This document shows, piece after piece, positions 1 to 7,331 of a DNA stretch of 64,000 nucleotides. Origin of the DNA: Spirosoma pollinicola (lineage in GTDB: Bacteria > Bacteroidota > Bacteroidia > Cytophagales > Spirosomataceae); contig NZ_CP025096.1 in NCBI RefSeq assembly GCF_002831565.1, positions 6,005,014 to 6,069,013 on the forward strand, written 5' to 3'. The position numbers and the translations under genes are program-made. Under the pieces are notes generated by a model. That model made no database searches. It was given only the letters and a program-made list of their open reading frames with translations, and was not told the DNA's origin. Positions within the stretch are counted from its first letter, which is position 1; every line of letters starts with the position of its first letter.

Positions 1-193
1 CATTCCCTTTTATGTTGAACACTACTCTATTCCCAGCAATAATGCTGGCATTGGCATAGGTTTTTTTTACATCATTCGGACTCTTCCATTCAGCTTGTTT
101 AGCTGTTTCATACCAAGTCTTTAAATACTGCTCAGCGTCTGAATGTTTTTCCCAAAACTCTTTTAGTGTCCGTTTTGCAATGATTCGCTTCAT
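1..193 (-). CDS. higB: HigB-family mRNA interferase toxin (partial, runs off the left edge)
   Basis: The visible 64 N-terminal residues start MKRIIAKRTLKEFWEKH and continue with a WYETAKQAEWKSPNDVK segment and an ASIIAGNRVVFNIKGN segment. This is the layout of the short HigB/RelE-like toxins of type II toxin-antitoxin systems, which cleave ribosome-bound mRNA. The ATG lies at 193-191. The family is about 95-100 residues, so roughly a third is beyond the window edge. In this family the antitoxin (an Xre-type HigA) usually follows the toxin, which would place it outside the window. No antitoxin gene lies upstream, between this gene and recO. The identification is by sequence pattern only. It could be an orphan toxin. 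Confidence 0.8.
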   Translation of the reverse strand, partial: MKRIIAKRTLKEFWEKHSDAEQYLKTWYETAKQAEWKSPNDVKKTYANASIIAGNRVVFNIKGN

Positions 194-255
194 TGCCACA
201 ATGATAAGTAAGAAATGATATAGTTGGTTCTCGAAATGAGAACTATTGCCAGCTT

Positions 256-948
256 TTACCCAAAAACTTCCCGTAACACCGGCAACGACTTCACTTCGCC
301 GAGGGAGTCGATATGGATATGGTAGTACGTAACCAGTGCATCAGCTAGTTCGTTTCGGGCTGAGCGACTTAGTTTTATAGGTGTGCCAAAAGGTAAACGA
401 AGCATACTATTAAGTGCCGTATCCATTTCATCATCAGGCAGAAAAGGGTAGGCATTTTCGCGGAGCTGGCTCTCGAACTCGCGGGCATTCTCCGGACCAA
501 AACCCAGAAAAAAGGATAGCTTCAACAGGAAAATGAGATGGAAGTTCTCATAATTTATAGTTGCCTCTTCCAGAAAAAGTATGGACTCTGCCAGGAATCG
601 GAACAGTACCGGGCTACTGGCTTCTTCTTTCAGCACTTTGTTCAGCATCTCCGTCACAAACATCGCAATGGTCGATTTGCCTACATCGAAAGGCAGACTC
701 TGAAACGGACAGCTTGTTTTTACTTCCGAAAGCCGGGTAAGGTCGCGGTCGGGTTTGTGGTAAACTACCATATCCAGCAGGGTGAGGGGCTGAAACAGGG
801 CAATACGGTTGTTCTTACTCTTGGCCGTTCGAACGCTATTGACAACGTAACTTTGCAAACCAAATTCTTCGGTATATACGCGGGCAATAATGGACGTTTC
901 GCGGTAACGAATATAGCTGAGGGCAATGCCCCGTGTTTTTTGCAGCAT
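256..948 (-). CDS. recO: DNA repair protein RecO
   Basis: A 230-residue protein beginning MLQKTRGIALSYIRYRETS, with the RecO N-terminal OB-fold pattern (GIALSYIRYRETSIIARVYTEEFG) and the following phrase LFQPLTLLDMVVYHKPDRDLTRLSEV. The rest is the helical RecO C-terminal domain. RecO works with RecR, and in many bacteria RecF, to load RecA on SSB-coated single-stranded DNA during recombinational repair. Length is normal for Bacteroidota RecO proteins, which lack the C-terminal zinc cysteines of some others; none is seen here. The ATG at 948-946 is used. The gene is divergent from the FAH-family gene across an 87-bp gap. Confidence 0.93.
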   Translation of the reverse strand: MLQKTRGIALSYIRYRETSIIARVYTEEFGLQSYVVNSVRTAKSKNNRIALFQPLTLLDMVVYHKPDRDLTRLSEVKTSCPFQSLPFDVGKSTIAMFVTEMLNKVLKEEASSPVLFRFLAESILFLEEATINYENFHLIFLLKLSFFLGFGPENAREFESQLRENAYPFLPDDEMDTALNSMLRLPFGTPIKLSRSARNELADALVTYYHIHIDSLGEVKSLPVLREVFG

Positions 949-1035
949 CTGAAATCACAGTAAACTATCTAATATAACACCTTTTACTGACAAATCGGTC
1001 TGTTTGTTGGCCAAATCCTGATTCGTTCGTCGTCT

Positions 1036-1872
1036 ATGAAACTGTATAAAACCCGCTTCGGCATTGTTGTTGACTATCAAAATCAATTTTACTCCGTTCC
1101 TGATGCAGATTGGGATGAACTGGTCAATCGGGATGATTTGCACGATTTTTTAATAACGCTGACTGCGCTGGCCACGCCATCGGACGAGTATCAATCCTGG
1201 ACCGAAACCGGATCGCTGGCACCCATTGGCAGGCAAGAGGTGTGGGCATCGGGTGTAACGTATCTGCGGAGCCGTAATGCGCGTATGGAAGAGTCAAAAA
1301 AGTCGGGGGGTGATAATTTCTATGACCGGGTTTATGATGCCGATCGACCCGAGTTATTCTTCAAATCGACGCCCGAACGAGTGGTAGGGCCAGGCGCTAA
1401 CGTGCGTATTCGAGCCGATTCGACCTGGAATGTCCCTGAGCCAGAATTGACGCTGTTTATTACATCATCGGGTAAAATTGTGGCTTACACCTGCGGCAAC
1501 GACATGAGTTCGAGGAGTATTGAAGGCGAGAATCCGCTCTATTTACCCCAAGCCAAAACATACGATGGTAGTGCGGCTCTTGGTCCCTGTTTGTATGTCC
1601 CCGAAACACCTATTGCGCCCGAAACGCAAATCAAGCTGGAAATTATCCGGGATAAGCAGGCTGTTTTTACTAACAGCATCGCCATCAACCAGATGAAGCG
1701 GCAGCACACCGAACTTGTCGAGTTTCTGTATCGCGAATGCTCGTTCACCTATGGTTGCTTCCTGATGACCGGCACCGGTATCGTGCCGCCGGATAATTTT
1801 ACGCTTCAGGCTGGTGACGAAGTAAGGATTACTATTGAGGGGATTGGAACGCTTGAAAATGTAGTGTCTTAA
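1036..1872 (+). CDS. Fumarylacetoacetate hydrolase (FAH) family protein
   Basis: 278 residues with the FAH catalytic fold in the C-terminal two thirds. Metal-ligand type residues are visible as E135-P-E137 in NVPEPELTL, D156 in GNDMSSR and K174/D177 in QAKTYDGSAALGP. The N-terminal part and the ASGVTYLRSRNARMEES stretch resemble the sugar-acid branch (2-keto-3-deoxy-L-arabonate dehydratase-like) more than true fumarylacetoacetase. The family cleaves or dehydrates 2-oxo acids with Mg2+, and the exact substrate cannot be read from the sequence. It stands alone; no pentose or aromatic catabolic genes are nearby. A long inverted repeat follows the stop codon. Confidence 0.85.
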   Translation: MKLYKTRFGIVVDYQNQFYSVPDADWDELVNRDDLHDFLITLTALATPSDEYQSWTETGSLAPIGRQEVWASGVTYLRSRNARMEESKKSGGDNFYDRVYDADRPELFFKSTPERVVGPGANVRIRADSTWNVPEPELTLFITSSGKIVAYTCGNDMSSRSIEGENPLYLPQAKTYDGSAALGPCLYVPETPIAPETQIKLEIIRDKQAVFTNSIAINQMKRQHTELVEFLYRECSFTYGCFLMTGTGIVPPDNFTLQAGDEVRITIEGIGTLENVVS

Positions 1873-1957
1873 ACACAGAGGAAACGGAGAAAGCACAGAG
1901 TGCACGAAGATTTCCCTCTGTTTCCTCTGTGCTTTCCCCGTTTCCTCTGTGTTTAAG
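1868..1957. repeat. Long inverted repeat between the FAH gene and purK
   Basis: Two imperfectly complementary arms of about 32 nt, 1868-1900 (CTTAAACACAGAGGAAACGG...) and 1925-1957 (...CCGTTTCCTCTGTGTTTAAG), separated by 24 nt. It lies between two convergent genes and its right end overlaps the purK stop region, so as RNA it could serve as a bidirectional hairpin terminator. It has no T-tract of the classical kind. It resembles the other long intergenic hairpins of this window in layout but not in sequence. Confidence 0.7.
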
Positions 1958-3089
1958 CAATTACCCGAATTCCCCTTTGCACTACGGCCACTTTTTCCCG
2001 TAGGGCTTCCAGCGAATCGTCCATGACGGTTACGTGGCCCATTTTGCGGAAGGGTTTAGTGATGGCTTTGCCATAGAAAAAGGGAAATACGCCCGGCATG
2101 GCCAGTAGCTCTTGTAAGCCTTCATAAACGGCAGGGCCGGTATGCCCATCTTCGCCCAGCAGGTTCACCATAGCGGCTGGCTGATATGCCGTAGTATCAC
2201 CAAGGGGATAGTTCAAAATGGCCCGCCAATGCTGTTCAAACTGGGAGGTAACGTTGGCCCGCATCGTTTGGTGACCGCTGTTATGCGGGCGTGGCGCCAC
2301 TTCATTGATCAAGACGTTGCCCTGCTTATCCAGAAACAATTCGACCGCCAACAGGCCGACAATGCCAAAGGCTTCGGTCGTTCGGCGGGCAATGTCCTGC
2401 GCCTGTTGATTGACTGCCTCCGAAATCTCGGCGGGGGCAAAGAGATATTCGACAAGGTTCAGTTCGGGATGAAATACCATCTCAACTGTTGGGAAAGTCT
2501 GCATCTCACCCCGCTCATTGCGGGCAACGATTACGGCGAGCTCTTTCTCGAAATCAACGGCTTTTTCGAGTACACCCGGTGCGTCGAAGGCTTTACCAAC
2601 ATCAGCAACAGACGCTATTCGCTGCACCCCCCGGCCATCGTAACCATCGCGACCGAGTTTATGAAACGCGGGTAGAAAATCGGGTTGATGAATTTCCAGC
2701 AGCGCCACATCGGCCCGGTTTTCGGTTAGGATGAAATCGGCGGTAGGTAGGTTGTTGTCGAGATAAAATTGCTTCTGGAGTCGTTTGTCCTGAATAATGC
2801 GGATAACCGACGGTTGTGGGAATACTTTTTTGCCTTCTCGTTCGAGCGCTTCGAGCGCTTCTACATTGACCCGTTCAATTTCGATGGTCAGCACATCAAC
2901 GGCCTGCCCGAACTGATAAACCGTATCATAATCCGTAAGAGAGCCTTGGGTGAACTTTGTACAGAGATGGCGACAGGGCGCTTCGGCGTCTGCATCGAGA
3001 ATATGAACGCGGAGGTTCCAGTCAATGGAAGCTTGCAGAAGCATCAGGCCAAGCTGGCCCCCGCCGAGGATACCAATAGTAGGTGTCAA
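1953..3089 (-). CDS. purK: N5-carboxyaminoimidazole ribonucleotide synthase
   Basis: ATP-grasp enzyme that converts aminoimidazole ribonucleotide, ATP and bicarbonate to N5-CAIR in de novo purine synthesis. The N-terminal phrase TIGILGGGQLGLMLLQASIDW is the classic PurK dinucleotide-binding-like start. Later signatures are GRDGYDGRGVQ, VEMVFHPELNLVEYLFAPA, NEVAPRPHNSGHQTMRA and GKAITKPFRKMGHVTV. The frame stays open upstream to a GTG at 3170, but that extension is encoded by a GAAAGAG-type repeat and reads MKERKSE. The TTG at 3089-3087, directly before TPTIGILGGG, gives a normal length of 378 residues and is preferred here. The partner purE is not in the window. Confidence 0.9.
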   Translation of the reverse strand: MTPTIGILGGGQLGLMLLQASIDWNLRVHILDADAEAPCRHLCTKFTQGSLTDYDTVYQFGQAVDVLTIEIERVNVEALEALEREGKKVFPQPSVIRIIQDKRLQKQFYLDNNLPTADFILTENRADVALLEIHQPDFLPAFHKLGRDGYDGRGVQRIASVADVGKAFDAPGVLEKAVDFEKELAVIVARNERGEMQTFPTVEMVFHPELNLVEYLFAPAEISEAVNQQAQDIARRTTEAFGIVGLLAVELFLDKQGNVLINEVAPRPHNSGHQTMRANVTSQFEQHWRAILNYPLGDTTAYQPAAMVNLLGEDGHTGPAVYEGLQELLAMPGVFPFFYGKAITKPFRKMGHVTVMDDSLEALREKVAVVQRGIRVIA

Positions 3090-3116
3090 AATGGTGAAAT
3101 CGGACCGCCGAAGCGG

Positions 3117-3180
3117 AGTGAAAGAGTGAAAAGTAAGCAAAGTTACCGTTTCGCTCTTTCGCTCTTTCACTCTTTCGTGC
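3117..3180. repeat. GAAAGAG-type inverted repeat upstream of purK
   Basis: Polypurine arm AGTGAAAGAGTGAAAAG (3117-3133) faces a polypyrimidine arm built of CTCTTTCGCTCTTTCACTC units (3152-3180). The same sequence family fills the gap between the TolC-type and HlyD-type genes at 7238-7327. It lies between purK and the GIN-domain gene, both on the minus strand. In-frame translation of it gives the artefactual MKERKSE N-terminus often seen on annotated Bacteroidota proteins. Confidence 0.75.
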
Positions 3181-3185
3181 TTTTT

Positions 3186-3884
3186 TTAATCTCTTCGCTT
3201 AATATCCGACCCGCCGGATTTGCTACTGGCGAGCACTTTGGCTGAGCCGTAATAATAAATGTCTGATCCACCCGAAGCTTTCATCGTTAGCTCCTGGCTC
3301 GCATTTACATACACATCCGACCCGCCTGATGAACTGGCGTTACACACCTGAACAGATAGTTTTCGAGCATTCAGGTCAGAACCGCCAGAACCGTCGGCGT
3401 TGAGTGTCCGGGCTGAGCCTTCTATAGTGGCATCGGCACCGCCCGAAGCAGATACGTTCAATTTATCGGCCTTGAGGGTTAACTGTATGTCGGAACCGCC
3501 CCCGGCTTGCAGGTTCAGGTCGTCAAATGTTAGCATACCCTGGCCAAAAATGTCGGAGCCGCCCCCGGCTTGCAAATTCTGTAGCTGCTTGAACGTCAGG
3601 TAGGCTTTCACATAATTGTTCTTGCCGAAATTCCAGCTCATCCCTTTCCGGTCGATATACAGTTCCAGAACACCGTTTTTAACCCGCGAAACAACCTGGT
3701 CTTCATCGAATCCCTTAACATCAAATGTCAATTTTTCTGAACTACCCTGACTCAGGTAAACGTCGATGCCGCCGGTTACACTCAGGCCCGTAAAGCCCGA
3801 TACGACACGGTCTTTTTTCCAGTCGCTGTTCGTGGCTTGCAGGCCCGTTGTCAGCATGAAAACTATTAAAGCAATTGCTTTCAT
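3186..3884 (-). CDS. Secreted GIN-domain (DUF2807) protein with GGSD repeats
   Basis: 232 residues with an N-terminal signal peptide (MKAIALIVFMLTTGLQATNS), then a head region (VVSGFTGLSVTGGIDVYLSQGSSEKLTFDVKG) typical of the GIN or putative auto-transporter adhesin head fold. The C-terminal two thirds carries seven copies of a [SA]-x-G-G-[SA]-D motif about every 18-20 residues (AGGGSDI, SGGADAT, SGGSDLN, SGGSDVY, SGGSDIY, SGGSDIK). That periodicity fits a right-handed beta-helix with a stacked Gly-Gly-Ser-Asp turn. Such proteins are exported and abundant in Bacteroidota, and their role is not established. The end reads SGGSDIKRRD with no sorting domain. Confidence 0.85.
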   Translation of the reverse strand: MKAIALIVFMLTTGLQATNSDWKKDRVVSGFTGLSVTGGIDVYLSQGSSEKLTFDVKGFDEDQVVSRVKNGVLELYIDRKGMSWNFGKNNYVKAYLTFKQLQNLQAGGGSDIFGQGMLTFDDLNLQAGGGSDIQLTLKADKLNVSASGGADATIEGSARTLNADGSGGSDLNARKLSVQVCNASSSGGSDVYVNASQELTMKASGGSDIYYYGSAKVLASSKSGGSDIKRRD

Positions 3885-4040
3885 TGTGAAGATGGTTTTA
3901 CATTTATAATAGATGAGAAAAATGGCAGTAACGTTGCATCATGAACCGAAAAAGTTGTCCGGTTTCAACGGTATCTTTGTCCGTAAGCGGACGATGTAGT
4001 TGATGTTATTACTGGTAATGTTCTGTTAGTTAAAGTATTA

Positions 4041-4048
4041 TAAGTTTG
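4041..4048 (+). promoter_or_regulatory. Possible Bacteroidota -7 box upstream of the ABC ATPase gene
   Basis: TAAGTTTG matches the Bacteroidota -7 consensus TAnnTTTG exactly, about 120 nt before the ATG at 4170. A second match, TATCTTTG, is at 3972-3979. Neither has a convincing TTG element at the expected 19-21 nt spacing. The 285-bp gap 3885-4169 between divergent genes holds nothing else recognisable. Confidence 0.3.
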
Positions 4049-4169
4049 GCACGGCGCTTGAACAACTAAAGTAAAAATTTAGTCCTAAACTAGTTGTCAT
4101 ACAGACACGTGTTGTGCATCGTACACGAATTTTGCCTTCGTAAAAAAACATTTTCAAAAGTAACCAATT

Positions 4170-4853
4170 ATGATTCAACTTAATAACGTCTCTAAATACT
4201 ACCCTGCGGGCTTTGGGCGGGTTTATGTGTTGCGTAATATTACCCTCGACATTGCCCAGGGCGAGTTTGTTTCTATCATGGGGCCATCAGGCTCGGGGAA
4301 GTCTACGCTGCTGCACATTTTGGGTTTACTGGAAGAACCGTCCGAAGGGGAATACCTGCTCGACGACCACCCGGTACAAAAACTATCCGAAAAAAGACGT
4401 ACCGAACTCCACCGGACACAAATTGGCTTTGTGTTTCAGGCATACCATCTCATTGATGAGCTGACCGTCTATGAAAACATCGAAACGCCCCTTTTGTACA
4501 AGGGATTAAGCGGGTCGGAGCGGAAAAGCCGCGTGGCTGAACTGCTCGACCGGTTCAACATTGTTGCCCGTAAAGATCTTTTCCCAGCGCAACTATCGGG
4601 TGGACAGCAGCAATTAGTGGGAATTGCCCGCGCGCTGGCCGCCCATCCATCGGTCATCTTTGCCGATGAGCCAACCGGTAATCTGCATTCCGATCAGGCC
4701 CGCGACATTATGGAAATCTTCCGCGAATTGAATCAGAAAGATGGCGTAACCATTGTGCAGGTAACACACTCAGAGGTTAACGCCGAGTATGGTTCACGAA
4801 TAATAAGGCTAAAAGATGGCTGGCTGGAACCCTCAGTCCAAAATGTGATTTAG
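4170..4853 (+). CDS. ABC transporter ATP-binding protein (MacB/LolD type)
   Basis: 227-residue nucleotide-binding subunit. Walker A GPSGSGKST is at residues 38-46. The signature is LSGGQQQLVGIARAL and Walker B is VIFADEPTGNLHSDQA, followed by VTHSEVNAEYGSRIIRLKDG. The FGRVYVLRNITLDIAQGEF start and the EPTGNL motif place it in the MacB/LolD/FtsE group, which powers lipoprotein release or efflux through FtsX-like permeases. No permease gene is adjacent. The nearest transport genes are the TolC and HlyD homologues about 1-2.5 kb downstream. The gene converges on the aminotransferase gene and the two overlap by 21 bp at their 3' ends. Confidence 0.9.
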   Translation: MIQLNNVSKYYPAGFGRVYVLRNITLDIAQGEFVSIMGPSGSGKSTLLHILGLLEEPSEGEYLLDDHPVQKLSEKRRTELHRTQIGFVFQAYHLIDELTVYENIETPLLYKGLSGSERKSRVAELLDRFNIVARKDLFPAQLSGGQQQLVGIARALAAHPSVIFADEPTGNLHSDQARDIMEIFRELNQKDGVTIVQVTHSEVNAEYGSRIIRLKDGWLEPSVQNVI

Positions 4854-5666
4854 TAACCCATTAAGTTGTTGTTTAGCTTCTTCTGCCGGCCTCACGACGT
4901 TTTTGTTTACCTCATTAAGCCATTGAACCCCCATAACGTTGGCGCAGAATATAGCTTCGGCCCGGGCAAGCACGTCTGGTTTGTACAAACCCTCGCAAAG
5001 GGTAATACCCTGGGTGGGGGCCAGTCGTATCAGTTGACGCCGAACAATGCCGTTGATACATCCTGTTTGGAGCGATGGCGTATACAATGCCTCGTTGGCG
5101 AACCAGAACAGATTGGAGGCAAGACATTCGGCAACGTTGCCTTCAGTATCGAGAAGAATTACATCGTCCAGAAAGGACTGATTTTTGTGAAGGCCGGCCA
5201 GCACATAGGGGAGTGAATTTAGCGTCTTGAAAGCCGAAATAGGGGAGGGTGACAGCCGGAAGGCATCATAAATTTCTGTTTTGGCTTTTTCGGTAATGGA
5301 AAATGAATTTCCCGGTCGAGCGGTGATGAGTACATTCGCCTTATTTGTTGTGGGCGTGTATAAACCACCCAATTGCCGCCAGACCTGGATCTTGATTCGG
5401 GCAGGTTGATTCAGGAGTTTGTTGGTGGAGAGAAGTTGCAAAATAGCGGCATGAACCGTCTCTGCCGTAAAGTTGTCCGGTGGTGTAAATTGTATTGCCG
5501 ACATTCCCGCCGAGAGCCGGTCGAAGTGGTCGGACCAGAACCAAATCTGGTTCGTTTCGTACCGAATAGTCTCGAAAAGGCCATCACCGTATTGAAAAGC
5601 GCGGTCGTTTACCGACAGACGAAAATCGTCCTCGGGAAGTATATCCGAATTATAAACCAGAAACAT
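4833..5666 (-). CDS. Aminotransferase class IV (aminodeoxychorismate lyase / branched-chain aminotransferase-like)
   Basis: 277-residue PLP enzyme. The start MFLVYNSDILPEDDFRLSVNDRAFQYGDGLFETIRYE is the standard class IV N-terminus (DRAFQYGDGLFET). The PLP lysine is in AFKTLNSLPYVLA and the cofactor-binding phrase ILLDTEGNVAECLASNLFWF is clear. KTLN followed by LPYVLA is closer to 4-amino-4-deoxychorismate lyase (PabC, folate synthesis) than to IlvE, but the two cannot be told apart securely here. No pabB is adjacent. Its 3' end overlaps the convergent ABC ATPase gene by 21 bp. Confidence 0.87.
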   Translation of the reverse strand: MFLVYNSDILPEDDFRLSVNDRAFQYGDGLFETIRYETNQIWFWSDHFDRLSAGMSAIQFTPPDNFTAETVHAAILQLLSTNKLLNQPARIKIQVWRQLGGLYTPTTNKANVLITARPGNSFSITEKAKTEIYDAFRLSPSPISAFKTLNSLPYVLAGLHKNQSFLDDVILLDTEGNVAECLASNLFWFANEALYTPSLQTGCINGIVRRQLIRLAPTQGITLCEGLYKPDVLARAEAIFCANVMGVQWLNEVNKNVVRPAEEAKQQLNGLLNHILD

Positions 5667-5711
5667 GCTTAGTTTGCGCCGTTTATCCCAAAACGATAGC
5701 CGCGCCGAAGG

Positions 5712-5719
5712 TAAGTTTG
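5712..5719 (+). promoter_or_regulatory. Possible -7 box upstream of the TolC-type gene
   Basis: TAAGTTTG fits TAnnTTTG exactly and lies 23 nt before the ATG at 5742, which implies a short leader. No good TTG is present 19-21 nt upstream, so this is a weak call. Confidence 0.35.
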
Positions 5720-5741
5720 TATCATTGAACCATCAAATAGA

Positions 5742-7238
5742 ATGTGTATGCAAGTGGCGTGGAAACAGATGCGGGTTGTAGCAGCCCTGATACTAACGGC
5801 AAATTTGTCGGCAACATACGCACAAACTACTGCGGTCGTATCGCCAGGTAATGGAGCGAGCGCATCGAATCGACTAAATTTACAGCAGTGCATTGATGTT
5901 GCTCAGCAGAATAATATCCAGATTCGACAAGGGCAACTGACGGTCGCTAACAGCAATCTCCAATTACATCAATCGCGGTTGAATCTGTTACCAACCACTA
6001 ATTTTCAGGCTAACCAAGGTCTTAATGGCGGTCGTAGTATTAACCCACAATCCAACGGATTCGTACAGCAATCTATTGTTTCGGGCAACTATCAACTCAA
6101 TGCATCGGCAACGGTCTATAACGGGATGACGTTACGAAACACGATAAAGCAGAATGACCTAATTCTTCAGGCGAGTGAACAAGAGTTAAGCGCCACTAAA
6201 AACAACGTGTCGCTAACGGTTGCACAAAACTATCTGAATGTACTGATTGGTACAGAGCAACTAGCCGTTGCTCAGCGACAGGCGGATGTGACACGAGCAC
6301 AACTGGATCGCACTCAGAAGCTGGTCAATGCTGGATCGGCTCCCGAAGCGAATTTGTTTGAACTACGGGCTACACTGGCTAGTAACGAAGTGGATATTAT
6401 AACGGCGCAAAACACTCTTGATTTGGCTAAAGTTTCGCTACTTCAAGCCATGAACGTGCCTATTAATCAAGACTTTGAGGTTGAGCAGATTAGTGTACCT
6501 GATCCGGGTCTAGATCCATACACTGCTTCTGTACAGCAGCTTTTTGATGTAGCCTCAGGCAATTTGCCCGAAGTGAAAGGAGCTGATTTACGGGTTAAAA
6601 GCGCGGCTCTGGGTGTTCAGGTAGCAAAAGGTGCCCTATATCCTGTTTTGACCTTGAACGGTAATTTGAGCAGCCTGTATTCCAGTGCCGCAAACCAGCA
6701 AAATATACCAAACGGCACAACCCGGCAGCAGATTTCAGGTTTTTTTACAGATGCTAACGGATCACCTGTACCCGTTTATACAAACATAAGTGGTTCGGAT
6801 ATTGTAAACGTAACTTATTTCGACCAACTCCAGAACAATTTTAACCGTTCAGCTTCCCTATTTTTGCGTGTTCCTATTTTTCAGGGTAACTTATCACGTA
6901 ACCGGATAACAACAGCTAAGATTCAGCAACAAAATGCAGAGTTGACGGCACAGAATACACGGCTGACATTGCGTCAACAGATTGAGACCGCCTATACTAG
7001 TATGCGGGCAGCAGCTAACAAATTTAAGGCTACACAGGTACAGGTGGCATCGCTGGAAAAAGCATTTCAGGTAGCGGAAAGCAGATTGAATGCTGGAGCT
7101 ATTAATGCTACGGACTATAGCATAGCCAAGACAAACCTCGATCGTGCCCGAAATAGTCTGGTACAGACCAAATATGATTACGTATTCCGAACGAAAATTT
7201 TAGATTATTACCAGAATAAACCGCTTAGTTTTAATTAG
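5742..7238 (+). CDS. TolC family outer-membrane efflux protein
   Basis: 498 residues with a signal peptide ending near ANLSATYAQ, then LNLQQCIDVAQQNNIQIRQGQLTVANSNLQL, the usual start of an outer-membrane efflux protein. Two related halves follow, rich in long heptad-like helices (NVSLTVAQNYLNVLIGTEQLAVAQRQADVTRAQLDRTQKLV and RQQIETAYTSMRAAANKFKATQ). The repeat motif LNAGAINATDYSIAKTNLDRARNSLVQTKYDYVFRTKILDYY closes it, as is typical. Outer-membrane trimers of this family form the exit duct of RND, ABC or MFS tripartite pumps. It is followed after a 93-bp repeat-filled gap by the periplasmic adaptor gene, and the two form an obvious pair. Confidence 0.93.
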   Translation: MCMQVAWKQMRVVAALILTANLSATYAQTTAVVSPGNGASASNRLNLQQCIDVAQQNNIQIRQGQLTVANSNLQLHQSRLNLLPTTNFQANQGLNGGRSINPQSNGFVQQSIVSGNYQLNASATVYNGMTLRNTIKQNDLILQASEQELSATKNNVSLTVAQNYLNVLIGTEQLAVAQRQADVTRAQLDRTQKLVNAGSAPEANLFELRATLASNEVDIITAQNTLDLAKVSLLQAMNVPINQDFEVEQISVPDPGLDPYTASVQQLFDVASGNLPEVKGADLRVKSAALGVQVAKGALYPVLTLNGNLSSLYSSAANQQNIPNGTTRQQISGFFTDANGSPVPVYTNISGSDIVNVTYFDQLQNNFNRSASLFLRVPIFQGNLSRNRITTAKIQQQNAELTAQNTRLTLRQQIETAYTSMRAAANKFKATQVQVASLEKAFQVAESRLNAGAINATDYSIAKTNLDRARNSLVQTKYDYVFRTKILDYYQNKPLSFN

Positions 7239-7327
7239 CGAAAGAGCGAAAGAATGAAAGAGTGAAAAACTTACTTTAATTGTTTTCTCGCTCGCTCTTT
7301 CAATCTTTCACTCTTTCGCTCTTTCAC
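7238..7327. repeat. GAAAGAG-type inverted repeat between the TolC-type and HlyD-type genes
   Basis: Arm GCGAAAGAGCGAAAGAATG (7238 onward, to about 7268) faces the complementary arm at 7294-7327, built of CTCTTTC and GCTCTTTC units. Same family as 3117-3180. It occupies nearly the whole gap between two co-directional genes that should be co-transcribed, so the mRNA would carry a long hairpin between the two cistrons. Confidence 0.8.
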
Positions 7328-7331
7328 AATT

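Noticed and set aside
538-963. 141-codon plus-strand frame over recO
   Set aside because: It lies wholly antisense to a clear recO gene and has no recognisable motif.
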